Made by a program: the position numbers and the translations under genes. The notes below the pieces were generated by a model. The model was not told where the DNA came from. It ran no database searches and saw only the letters and a program-made list of their open reading frames with translations. From positions 124,001-188,000 of the forward strand of contig SCRE01000005.1 of assembly GCA_004297935.1 (NCBI GenBank): a stretch of DNA of 64,000 nt, read 5' to 3'. This DNA is from Microbacteriaceae bacterium. GTDB lineage: Bacteria > Actinomycetota > Actinomycetes > Actinomycetales > Microbacteriaceae. How positions within the stretch are numbered: position 1 is the stretch's first letter; every line of letters starts with the position of its first letter. Below are positions 10,801-19,457 of the stretch, piece by piece.

Positions 10801-11403
10801 GTGAGTGCAGTGAGCGTGTATCGAGCGGCCGATCAGGTGCGGATGCCGTGGAGGAACGGCGCTGGAACGACTCTCGAGGTCGCCCGGGCGGACGATCCCG
10901 CCACGGGGAGGATGCTCTGGCGCGTGTCGATCGCTGACGTTCCGAGCGATGGTCCGTTCTCGGCATTCGACGGCTACCGACGGATCATCTCGGTGCTCGA
11001 GGGTGAGGGAATGCAGCTCACCGTCGACGGCGAGCGCTCCCGGCCGCTGCGGCGGCATGACACGTTTGCGTTCGACGGCGGCGCGGCCACGACGTGCGAG
11101 TTGCTCGGTGGGCCGATTCGCGACTTCAACCTCATCTTCGCCGCCGACCGCGTTGCCGGGCGGATGCGCTGGACCACCCTTCGCGGCACCTTGCCGCTCA
11201 AAAGTGCTGCCGACACGCTGCTCGTCTACAACGCGGCGAATGCCGCCGTGCGAGTCGAGATGGACACGGATGCGGTCTCGCTGGACTCGGGTGATTGCCT
11301 CCGTGCGGGCTATACGGGGTTGACCTTGCGCGCATCCGATTCGAGGACAGCCGTCTGCGCGGTCATCGAACTGTCGACCCGCGAGCGCCCGCTGGTCGAG
11401 TGA
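10801..11403 (+). CDS. hutD: HutD-family protein
   Basis: GTG start VSAVSVYRAADQVRMPWRNGAGTTLEVARADD...WRVSIADVPSDGPFSAFDGYRRIISVLEGEGM. Confidence 0.85.
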   Translation: MSAVSVYRAADQVRMPWRNGAGTTLEVARADDPATGRMLWRVSIADVPSDGPFSAFDGYRRIISVLEGEGMQLTVDGERSRPLRRHDTFAFDGGAATTCELLGGPIRDFNLIFAADRVAGRMRWTTLRGTLPLKSAADTLLVYNAANAAVRVEMDTDAVSLDSGDCLRAGYTGLTLRASDSRTAVCAVIELSTRERPLVE

Positions 11404-11409
11404 ACCACG

Positions 11410-11550
11410 TTGGTCGAGTAGCGCACGAGCGCAGCGAGTACGCGTATCGAGACCCCTGTAGATCGGCTGGGGGTCTCGATACGCTCGCTGGCGCTCGCTA
11501 CTCGACCACCGGTGTTGCAGTCTCGATACGCTCGCTACTCGACCACCGGT
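11410..11550. repeat. palindromic repeat family A, copy 2, with duplicated right end
   Basis: ttggtcgagtagcgcacgagcgcagcgag...cgtatcgagacc / ggtctcgatacgctcgctggcgctcgctactcgaccaccggtgttgcag then a shortened second copy of the right arm. Confidence 0.9.
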
Positions 11551-12962
11551 GTTGCAGCGGCTCGACCGCCGACGATCACACGCGTCACGTCGGATGCGGT
11601 CGCGACCATCGGCAACTGAGCCGGCTCGGCGCCGCTGGTGCGCAGCGAGCTCGGGTCCAATTCGACCAGATCGCAATATTCGCCGACCGCGATCCCTGCA
11701 CCCGCGCCGTCGGCACCGGCGCCCAAGCCGAGTGCGCGATAGCCGCCGGCGCCGCCCAGGTGCCACAGCTGCGCGGGACTGAACCGACCCCGCTGACCCG
11801 ATGCCAGCCGCTCGCCGTATTCGAGCCCGCGCAGCTCGAGCAGGGGATCGATGAAGGCGTTCTGGTCGGATCCGATCGCAAGGTGCGCGCCGGCATCCGC
11901 CAGCCGTCGGGCCGGACCGATGCCGTCACCGAGGTCGGCCTCGGTCGTCGGACACATCACAACCCCGACGGATGCCTCGCCGAGCATACGAATGTCCTCG
12001 TCGGTCAGATGCGTGGCGTGCACGGCGTTCAGCCGCGGGGTGAGCAGCCCCAGCTCCGCGAGCAGCGCGGTGGGGGTGCGCCCGTAAGCGGCCAGGCAGT
12101 CGAGGTTCTCTCGCGGCTGCTCGGACAGGTGGATGTGCAGTGGCACGTCTGAGGGCAGCTCGCGTGCGATCTCGGCCATCGCCTCGCGCGGAACCGCGCG
12201 CACGGAGTGAATCGCGGCACCCAGCGTGACCAGCGGACGGCCGGCGAGCGCCTCACGCAGGTGCGTCCACCGCGTCAGCCAGGCGGACGCCGAGCCATCC
12301 GAGAATCGACGCTGGCTCGGCTCGGGCGCGCGACCGATCCCTCCGGCCAGATAGCACGTGTCGAGCAGCACCAGCCGAATGCCCGCGGCCTCGGCCGCGT
12401 CAGCCAGTGCCAACTCCATGCCGTGGGCCGGATCGTATGGCGTTCCGTCGGGCCGGTGATGCACGTAGTGGAACTCGCCGACAGCCGTGTAACCGCAGGC
12501 GACCATTTCCGAGAAGACACCGGTCGCGACCTCTCGATAGCGGCCGGGATCCAGTATGTCCGCAGCAGCATACATCGACTTGCGCCACTGCCAGAAGTCG
12601 CCGCCGCCGTCGTGAGTGCGGCCGCGCAGCATGCGGTGGAAGGCGTGCGAGTGCGCGTTGCCGAAGCCGGGCGCGACGAGCCCGAGGGTGAGCGTCGCCT
12701 GTTGGTCGAGTGGGCCGCCCGCGGCCGTATCGAGACGCGCGTCGTGTTGGGGGTTTCCATGCGGGTTTCGATACGGGTCTCGATACGCTCGTTCCTCGCT
12801 ACTAGACCACCGAGTGGGGCCAGGGTCGGCACCCGTCTCAATGCGGGTGATGCGGCCTGCGGCATCCGCCTCGATCAGAACGTCGTCGACGAAGCGTTCA
12901 CCCAGCCAGGCGCGGGCGGCACGGACGATCACGGCGACTCCCTCAACCCGCGACTTCTTCAA
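11535..12962 (-). CDS. hutF: formimidoylglutamate deiminase with ~35-aa in-frame insertion
   Basis: LVAPGFGNAHSHAFHRMLRGRTHDGGGDFWQWR, GVVMCPTTEADLGDG; TTG start in ORF track, real start uncertain. Confidence 0.92.
   Translation of the reverse strand: MKKSRVEGVAVIVRAARAWLGERFVDDVLIEADAAGRITRIETGADPGPTRWSSSEERAYRDPYRNPHGNPQHDARLDTAAGGPLDQQATLTLGLVAPGFGNAHSHAFHRMLRGRTHDGGGDFWQWRKSMYAAADILDPGRYREVATGVFSEMVACGYTAVGEFHYVHHRPDGTPYDPAHGMELALADAAEAAGIRLVLLDTCYLAGGIGRAPEPSQRRFSDGSASAWLTRWTHLREALAGRPLVTLGAAIHSVRAVPREAMAEIARELPSDVPLHIHLSEQPRENLDCLAAYGRTPTALLAELGLLTPRLNAVHATHLTDEDIRMLGEASVGVVMCPTTEADLGDGIGPARRLADAGAHLAIGSDQNAFIDPLLELRGLEYGERLASGQRGRFSPAQLWHLGGAGGYRALGLGAGADGAGAGIAVGEYCDLVELDPSSLRTSGAEPAQLPMVATASDVTRVIVGGRAAATPVVE
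12703..12811. repeat. palindromic repeat family A, copy 3 (inside hutF)
   Basis: ttggtcgagtgggccgcccgcggccgtatcgagac ... gtctcgatacgctcgttcctcgctactagaccacc within the hutF reading frame. Confidence 0.85.
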
Positions 12963-13009
12963 CCCAGCAACCCCCTCAACCCAGCAACCCCCTCAACCCA
13001 GCAACTCGC
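12961..13009. repeat. 17-bp tandem repeat (aacccagcaaccccctc) x ~2.9 at allC-like/hutF junction
   Basis: Direct reading of line 12961; contains stop codon of the upstream gene and abuts the annotated hutF start. Confidence 0.85.
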
Positions 13010-14195
13010 GCAAGACGGCGACGAGCGCGACAGTGCCGGCGGCGACGTCCTCGTCACGAGCGAACTCCTGCGGTGCGTGCGAGATGCCGCTCGGGTTGCG
13101 CACGAAGAGCATTGCCGTCGGCACGTGCGCTGCCAGCACGCCGGCGTCGTGCCCGGCACCGGTCGGCAGCTTCGGCGCATCGCCGAGCGCGTGCGCGATC
13201 CGATCGCGCAACCGTGGGTCGAAGTGCACCTCTGAGCTGTACGACTCCTCGGAAACGTCGACCGTGCAGCCCTCCGCCGCTGCCACATCGAATGCGGCCG
13301 CAGCGATCGCATCGACCACCTCGCGGACGTCGGCGTCCCGATCCGCACGCACGTCGAGCCAGACGCCGACCTGCGACGCGATCACGTTCGTGCCACCGGG
13401 CAAAGGCTCGAGCCGGCCGACCGTCGCACGTGAGCCGGCGTGCGCCGTCGCGATCGCGCGGGTCGCCATGACCGAGCCTGCGGCGGCGAGCATCGGATCG
13501 TGCCGGTCGCCCATAGCCGTCGTGCCGGCGTGATTGCCTTGGCCGGCGAAGCGCAACATCCAGCGCCCATGCGCCAGGATGCTCGATGCGACCCCGACCG
13601 GCCGGTTCAACTCGATCAGGCCGCGGCCCTGCTCGACGTGGAGTTCGACGAAGACGCCGATCCTTCCCAGCGCATCCTGATCGACGCCGAGGTGCTCGGG
13701 CGCGAGGCCGAAGTCGCGTGCGGCATCCGCGAAGGAGAGACCGGCGTCATCCGTCAGGGCGAGCGCGCGTGCCGGGTCGATGGCGCCGCTCAGCAGCCGG
13801 GACCCGAGGCAGGCGACCCCGAAGCGGGAGCCCTCCTCCTCGGCGAAGACCATGACCGCGAACGGCCTGGTCGGCGTGAAGCCGTCGAGCTGCAGTTGTG
13901 CGACAGCGTCCAGGGCGCTGACTACGCCGAGCGGACCGTCGAACGCGCCGCCGCCGGGCACGGAGTCGAGATGGCTGCCGGTGATGACGGCGTTCGCGCC
14001 GGGTTGCCCCCACCAGGCCCAGACGTTGCCGTTGCGGTCGGTCTCGACGCCGAGCCCGAGTGACGTCGCGCGTTCGACGAACCAATCGCGCAACTCGCGC
14101 TCGGCCGGGTCGAAGACATGCCGCGAGTAGCCGCCCCGGCGTGCGTCGCGGCCGACGTCGGCGATCTCAGCGAGCAGGCCAAGGGCGCCCGTCAT
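12993..14195 (-). CDS. M20-family allantoate amidohydrolase-like (candidate N-formylglutamate amidohydrolase by context)
   Basis: ITGSHLDSVPGGGAFDGPLGV, FAEEEGSRFGVACLGSRLLSG, GNHAGTTAMGDRHD, PTGAGHDAGVLA. Confidence 0.88.
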   Translation of the reverse strand: MTGALGLLAEIADVGRDARRGGYSRHVFDPAERELRDWFVERATSLGLGVETDRNGNVWAWWGQPGANAVITGSHLDSVPGGGAFDGPLGVVSALDAVAQLQLDGFTPTRPFAVMVFAEEEGSRFGVACLGSRLLSGAIDPARALALTDDAGLSFADAARDFGLAPEHLGVDQDALGRIGVFVELHVEQGRGLIELNRPVGVASSILAHGRWMLRFAGQGNHAGTTAMGDRHDPMLAAAGSVMATRAIATAHAGSRATVGRLEPLPGGTNVIASQVGVWLDVRADRDADVREVVDAIAAAAFDVAAAEGCTVDVSEESYSSEVHFDPRLRDRIAHALGDAPKLPTGAGHDAGVLAAHVPTAMLFVRNPSGISHAPQEFARDEDVAAGTVALVAVLRELLG

Positions 14196-14270
14196 CGTCT
14201 GCTCCGTGTGTTCGTCATCGTCTGCTCAGCATGCTCGGGCGACTCGCGTCGGCCGGCTTAGCGCCGCACA

Positions 14271-15926
14271 TCACCCCAGTTCCCCGATCACGGATGTCGT
14301 CGCCTCGACCACGCGCCCGCTCGACACCATCGCGGCGATGGCTTCGATCTCGGGCGAGAGGAAGCGGTCGTGGCCGGGCCCACGTACCTCGGTGCGCACG
14401 AGGTCGCGCACAGCACCCGTTGCAGCGCCCGGCACGAGCGGTGCGCGCAGGTCGAGAGCCCGTGCCGAGGTCATGATCTCGATGGCGAGCACCCGGCCGA
14501 GGCCGTCGATCGAACGACGCAGCTTGCGGGCGGCCGCCCAGCCCATCGACACGTGATCCTCCTGCATCGCAGAGGACGGGATCGAATCGACGGATGCCGG
14601 CACCGCCAGCCGCTTCAGCTCACTGACGATCCCGGCCGCGGTGTACTGGGCGATCATGAGTCCTGAGTCGACTCCGACTTCGTGGGCGAGGAACGGTGGC
14701 AGCCCCTTGTTGCGGGAGACGTCGAGGAACCGGTCGGTGCGACGTTCGGACATGCTCGCGACATCCGCTGCCGCGATCGCGAGGAAGTCGAGCACGTACG
14801 CAACGGGCGCACCGTGGAAGTTTCCGTTCGACTGAACGCGCCCGTCGATCGTGACCACCGGGTTGTCGATCGCGCTGGCCAGTTCCCGCTCGGCGACGCG
14901 CGCAGCGTGGTCGGCGGTGTCGCGCGCAGCACCGTGCACCTGCGGTGCGCAGCGCATTGAATAGGCATCCTGAACGGTGGGATCCTCCGGGCCCGCGTGA
15001 CTGGCCACGATCGGCGACCCGGCGAGCAGCCGCCGCAGATTCGCCGCGGATTCGGCCTGGCCCAGCTGTGGCCGCAGCGCCTGCAGGTCCGCTGCGAAGA
15101 CCGCGTCGGTGCCGAGCAGACCCTCGATGCTCATCGCCGCGGCGATGTCGGCGGTCGTCAGCAGGCGACGCAGGTCGTGCAGCGCAAGAACGAGCATGCC
15201 GAGCATGCCGTCGGTGCCGTTGATGAGCGCGAGGCCCTCCTTCTCGGCGAGCCGGATCGGTTCGATGCCGGCGACGGCGAGGGCGGATGCTGCATTCGTC
15301 GGCTCAGAGTCGACGGTCGAGCCCGTTTCCTCCGCTGAGCTCTGCCGACCTCGCACTCGCACCTCGCCTTCGCCGGTCAGCGCCAGCGCGCAGTGCGCGA
15401 GCGGGGCCAGGTCGCCCGAGCAGCCGAGTGAGCCGTACTCGCGAATCACTGGGGTGATGCCGGCGTTGAGCATGTCGGCGTAGGCCTGCACCGTCTGCAC
15501 GCGAACGCCGGTGCGACCGGTCATCAGCGTCGAGAGCCGCAGCAGCATGAGGGCACGCACGACTTCGCGCTCGACCTCGGGGCCGGAGCCCGCGGCGTGC
15601 GAGCGGATCAGGCTCGTCTGCAGCTGCGCCCGCCGGTCGGCTGTGATGAAAGTGGTGGCGAGGGCGCCGAATCCGGTCGAGATGCCGTAGTGCGGTTCGA
15701 CGTCGTTCGCGAGGGCTTCGATCCGTGCCCGGGAGGTGGCAACGCCGTCGAGCGCGACGGGCACCAGTTCGATGCGCGCGTCGTGACGTGCAACCGCGAC
15801 GACATCGTCGAACGAGACGGGGCCGGTGCCCACGAGAACGGTGTCGGGCGTCGGCATGCTGTGCGAAGACGTGCTGTGCGAAGACGTGCTGTGCGAAGAC
15901 GTGCTGTGCGACGAGGTGCTCATCAT
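14271..15926 (-). CDS. hutH: histidine ammonia-lyase
   Basis: MIO motif GSLGCSGDLAPLAHCALALTGEGE; LINGTDGMLG; QEDHVSMGWAAARKLRRS. Confidence 0.95.
   Translation of the reverse strand: MMSTSSHSTSSHSTSSHSTSSHSMPTPDTVLVGTGPVSFDDVVAVARHDARIELVPVALDGVATSRARIEALANDVEPHYGISTGFGALATTFITADRRAQLQTSLIRSHAAGSGPEVEREVVRALMLLRLSTLMTGRTGVRVQTVQAYADMLNAGITPVIREYGSLGCSGDLAPLAHCALALTGEGEVRVRGRQSSAEETGSTVDSEPTNAASALAVAGIEPIRLAEKEGLALINGTDGMLGMLVLALHDLRRLLTTADIAAAMSIEGLLGTDAVFAADLQALRPQLGQAESAANLRRLLAGSPIVASHAGPEDPTVQDAYSMRCAPQVHGAARDTADHAARVAERELASAIDNPVVTIDGRVQSNGNFHGAPVAYVLDFLAIAAADVASMSERRTDRFLDVSRNKGLPPFLAHEVGVDSGLMIAQYTAAGIVSELKRLAVPASVDSIPSSAMQEDHVSMGWAAARKLRRSIDGLGRVLAIEIMTSARALDLRAPLVPGAATGAVRDLVRTEVRGPGHDRFLSPEIEAIAAMVSSGRVVEATTSVIGELG
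15856..15915. repeat. 15-bp tandem repeat x4 at hutH 5' end (encodes STSSH units)
   Basis: (a/g)tgctgtgcgaagac repeated four times, last unit degenerate. Confidence 0.92.
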
Positions 15927-15975
15927 CCGATTGCACTACACGACAGCGCGGAGAGCAACGCGTCTAGACTGGGCG

Positions 15976-15995
15976 CTGTCTGGGATCCCGGACAG
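15976..15995. promoter_or_regulatory. candidate IclR-type operator in hutH/iclR divergent region
   Basis: CTGTCTGGGATCCCGGACAG near-perfect 20-bp palindrome. Confidence 0.5.
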
Positions 15996-16030
15996 AGCAC
16001 AACGGTCCGTGCAACAGCAAGGAGGCGACG

Positions 16031-16810
16031 ATGGCAATGTCGGTCGCATCGAAGGTGCCCGCGGCGGATGCGACGCTGCGCATCCTCTCACATCTCGCCG
16101 GCCAGCGTGGCCCGGTGCCGGCCTCGACGATCGGGACGGCGCTCCGGCTGCCACGGTCGACGGTCTACCAACTGCTCGCCGTCTTGCAGGACCGCGGCTT
16201 CGTCGTGCACCTGCCCGAAGAACACCGCTATGGACTCGGCGTTCGCTCGCTTGAGCTCGGCGGCGGGTACGCCCGGCAGGAACCGCTCGCCCACCTGGGT
16301 CGAATGCTCATCGCCGCGCTGGTCGACCGAGTCGGCGAAAGCGCCCACCTGGCGGTGCTGCATGGCAGAGACGTCGTCTACGCGGTCGAAGAGCGTGCGG
16401 CGCATCGACCGGCGTTGGTCACCGGTGTCGGCGTCCGGCTCCCCAGTCACCTGACGGCGAGCGGGCGGGCGCTGCTCGCCGCGTTGCCCGCCGCGCAGGT
16501 GCGGGCGCTCTACCCCAATGCGGGTGCGTTCGCCGACCGCACGGGACGCTCGCCGAGGTCCTACCGCGAGTTGCGCGGCATCCTGCAGAAGACGAGACAG
16601 GACGGTTTTGCGAGCGAGGACGGCGAGGTCACGGAGGGGATCGCATCCGTCGGAGTTGCCGTACTCGACCACGTCGGCTGGCCGGCGGCGGGTATCGCCG
16701 TCACGTTCCCGCAGGAGAGCATCCCACGCGAGCGCTGGCCGGAACTCGCGGTCGAACTCGACCGCACCGCCGCCGAACTCGGCCGTCGTATCCGTGGCCG
16801 GGTCGGGTGA
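16031..16810 (+). CDS. IclR-family regulator, probable hut regulator
   Basis: ADATLRILSHLAGQRGPVPASTIGTALRLPRSTVYQLLAVLQDRGFV; divergent from hutH. Confidence 0.9.
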   Translation: MAMSVASKVPAADATLRILSHLAGQRGPVPASTIGTALRLPRSTVYQLLAVLQDRGFVVHLPEEHRYGLGVRSLELGGGYARQEPLAHLGRMLIAALVDRVGESAHLAVLHGRDVVYAVEERAAHRPALVTGVGVRLPSHLTASGRALLAALPAAQVRALYPNAGAFADRTGRSPRSYRELRGILQKTRQDGFASEDGEVTEGIASVGVAVLDHVGWPAAGIAVTFPQESIPRERWPELAVELDRTAAELGRRIRGRVG

Positions 16811-16910
16811 TGCAGTCGGGCGACGAGGCCGACGGCGTCGACGATGCCGCGCTGAAAGTCGGCCGGGAAACAATGATCAGGGCTTTTGCACTGTCGGCAG
16901 ATGCGCCGCC

Positions 16911-16994
16911 GGTTGGTCGAGTAACGAGCGTTGGCGAGTGTGTCGAGACCGGGTAGGCCGGTCTCGACACGCTCGTTCCTCGCTACTCGACCAC
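16911..16994. repeat. palindromic repeat family A, copy 4
   Basis: ggttggtcgagtaacgagcg...tgtcgagacc / ggtctcgacacgctcgttcctcgctactcgaccacc. Confidence 0.9.
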
Positions 16995-17061
16995 CGCAAT
17001 GGTGCGACCGGACGACTGTGCACAGGCCCTGAACAATGATCTTGGTTTCGTGCAGCGATAG

Positions 17062-17076
17062 TACTATTCCATAGTA
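17062..17076. promoter_or_regulatory. palindrome TACTAT-tcc-ATAGTA overlapping start codon of HpcH gene
   Basis: Direct reading; ends on the A of the ATG at 17076. Confidence 0.4.
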
Positions 17077-17963
17077 TGAAATTGACTGAGACGTCCAGAG
17101 AAGAAGTCGAGGGCGCGACGCGTCATGCCGTTCAGCGAGCGCGCGTCGCACCGGATATCGCGCGGTCCTGGCTGCTGGTGCCTGCGACAAAACCGGAAGC
17201 CTTCGACTCGGCCGTTGCCTCGCGTGCCGACGCGGTCATCCTCGATATTGAGGATGCCGTTGACCCGCTGCTCAAGCCGCAGGCGCGGCACGACGTCGTG
17301 GACTGGCTGCGCTCGGGCGGTCGCGCCTGGGTGCGGATCAATGACAGGACGACTTCCTTCTGGGCCGACGATCTCGCCGAGCTGCGAGGGTTGGAGAATC
17401 TTCTCGGGATCGTGCTGGCCAAGACGGAGAGCGCGGAGGAGGTCGTCGAGACGTCCGCGACGCTCGGCGGTGACACGCCGGTCATCCCGCTGGTCGAATC
17501 GGCCATCGGCATCGAGGAAGCGGCTTCGATCGCGAAGGCCGCCGGGGCGTTTCGGCTGGCGTTCGGCAGCGGGGACTTCCGGCGTGACACAGGCATGAGC
17601 GCCGAACCGGAGGCGATGGCGTATCCGCGGGCTCGCCTTGTCGTGGCCAGCCGCGTCGGCCGACTGCCCGGGCCGATCGATGGTCCGACCGTCGGATCGA
17701 GCCTGCCGCACCTGCGCGAGCACTCGGCGATCACCGTCGCGATGGGCATGACCGGCAAACTCGCGCTGACACCCGAGCAGACGCACGCGATCAATGAGGT
17801 GATCAGCCCGACGCCGACGGATGTCGCGTGGGCGCTGGAGTTCCTGGACGACTTTGAGAGTCGCGGCAGCGTGGTCCGAGACGGCAGCGATCTGCCGCGC
17901 CTGGCGCGAGCGCAGAAGATCGAGAAGCTCGCTCGCGCGTTCGGGGTCCCGCTGGTCCGCTAG
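17076..17963 (+). CDS. HpcH/HpaI aldolase / citrate lyase beta-like (CitE family)
   Basis: SWLLVPATKPEAFDSAVASRADAVILDIEDAVDP, LVESAIGIEEA. Confidence 0.9.
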   Translation: MKLTETSREEVEGATRHAVQRARVAPDIARSWLLVPATKPEAFDSAVASRADAVILDIEDAVDPLLKPQARHDVVDWLRSGGRAWVRINDRTTSFWADDLAELRGLENLLGIVLAKTESAEEVVETSATLGGDTPVIPLVESAIGIEEAASIAKAAGAFRLAFGSGDFRRDTGMSAEPEAMAYPRARLVVASRVGRLPGPIDGPTVGSSLPHLREHSAITVAMGMTGKLALTPEQTHAINEVISPTPTDVAWALEFLDDFESRGSVVRDGSDLPRLARAQKIEKLARAFGVPLVR

Positions 17964-18021
17964 CAATTCGGTCAGCTGGCAAACCCGGAGCGGGACCGCC
18001 GGGACCGCGCGGCATCCAAGC

Positions 18022-19440
18022 TCAGCCTGTGGTCTCGACTTTCTGTTCCTGCTGCTGTTGCCGTTCGTGCGCGACCACGGGGCGCATCAGCACGTAGTAC
18101 AGGACGGACGCCACGATCACGCCGATGATCCACGAGATGTCGGCGCCGCCGAGGGGCTTCACGAGGGGGCCGACGTAGAAAGTGGAGTTGACGAACGGTA
18201 TCTCGATAAGGATCCCGATGACATAGGCGGCCATGGTGCGCCAGTTGAAGCGGCCGTAGATCCCGCGGGAATTGAAAATCGACGCCAGATCGTATTTGCC
18301 ACGCCGGACAAGGTAGAAGTCCGTCAGGTTGATCGCCGTCCAGGGGATGAGGAAGTAAGCCAGGAACAGGATGAAGTTCGAAAAGTTGTCAAGGAAGTTG
18401 TTCTCTCCGATTATCCCGACGGCCGTGCCGATGACGGCGGCGACAATGATGAACCATACGCGGGTCGAGATGTGCATCCGAAGTGGTTTGATCGCATCGA
18501 TGGTCGTGGTCGATGACATGAACATGCCATAGAGGTTCAAGACGTTGGCGGCAGCGACGCCGAGAATCAGGATCAGCGAGATCGTCCAACCCCATCCCCC
18601 TGGGGCCAGGCCGACGAGGAAGTCGGATGAGCCTTTGTTGAAGGACCCCGCAGCGACGGCCACGGCGACTGAGCCGAGCGCCATCATCCACACGGATGCC
18701 CCGACGGAACCCGCGTACGTCCACCAGAACGAAGACTGGATCGAGGTCTTGGATGGAAGGTAGCGAGAATAGTCGGCCACATATGGCGCGTAGGTGATCT
18801 GCCACGTAGCTGCGATGGAGAGGACGAGGAAGAACGTGCCTGCGGTGAATTTACCGCCGACGTTCCATTGTGCAGCGACGTCATGCTGAATGAACACCTG
18901 CGCCGTTATGTAGATGAACGCGATCGCGGCAAGAACACTGACCACGCGCTCGAATCGGTGAATCATGCGATAGCCGTATATGGCGAGGACCGTGATCGCC
19001 AGTGACAGGATGATCGCGCCGAGCACGAACGGTATGTGCCACCAGGATGCTAACGCTTGGCCGCCGAGCACCGCGCTGCTCGCGAAGAAGCCGATGTACA
19101 TCAAGAGCACGAGAATCAACGGCACGATTGCGCCGTAGTGCCCGAATTGTGCGCGACTCTGGATCATCTGGGGGATTCCCAGCACCGGGCCTTGCGCCGA
19201 GTGCAGCGCCATGAAAACGCCGCCGAAGACATTGCCGATGACCAGGGCGAGAATCGCCCAAGGAAGAGGCAAACCCAGCACGACACCGAGTGCGCCGGTT
19301 ACGATCGCCGTGATCTGCATGTTCGCACCGAACCACACCGCGAACAGGCTGATGGGGCGACCATGCCTATCCGATTCGGGCACGTGCTCGATGCTGTGGA
19401 CTTCAACGCCTGATTTTGAAACCGTTTGTTGCTGACTCAT
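18022..19440 (-). CDS. NCS1-family cytosine/purine permease
   Basis: 472 aa polytopic; SLFAVWFGANMQITAIVTGALGVVLGL, PWTAINLTDFYLVRRGKYD. Confidence 0.9.
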   Translation of the reverse strand: MSQQQTVSKSGVEVHSIEHVPESDRHGRPISLFAVWFGANMQITAIVTGALGVVLGLPLPWAILALVIGNVFGGVFMALHSAQGPVLGIPQMIQSRAQFGHYGAIVPLILVLLMYIGFFASSAVLGGQALASWWHIPFVLGAIILSLAITVLAIYGYRMIHRFERVVSVLAAIAFIYITAQVFIQHDVAAQWNVGGKFTAGTFFLVLSIAATWQITYAPYVADYSRYLPSKTSIQSSFWWTYAGSVGASVWMMALGSVAVAVAAGSFNKGSSDFLVGLAPGGWGWTISLILILGVAAANVLNLYGMFMSSTTTIDAIKPLRMHISTRVWFIIVAAVIGTAVGIIGENNFLDNFSNFILFLAYFLIPWTAINLTDFYLVRRGKYDLASIFNSRGIYGRFNWRTMAAYVIGILIEIPFVNSTFYVGPLVKPLGGADISWIIGVIVASVLYYVLMRPVVAHERQQQQEQKVETTG

Positions 19441-19457
19441 TCGAGGACCGGCTTTCT

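Noticed and set aside
10228-11766. 512-aa minus-strand ORF
   Set aside because: Antisense to the isocitrate-lyase-family gene and hutD; Arg-rich low-complexity.
12700-12815. hutF as a pseudogene because of the inserted repeat
   Set aside because: Reading frame remains open and all downstream catalytic motifs are intact.
6001-16994. CRISPR array formed by recurring palindromes near hut genes
   Set aside because: Copies are kilobases apart with no spacers of uniform length and no cas genes.
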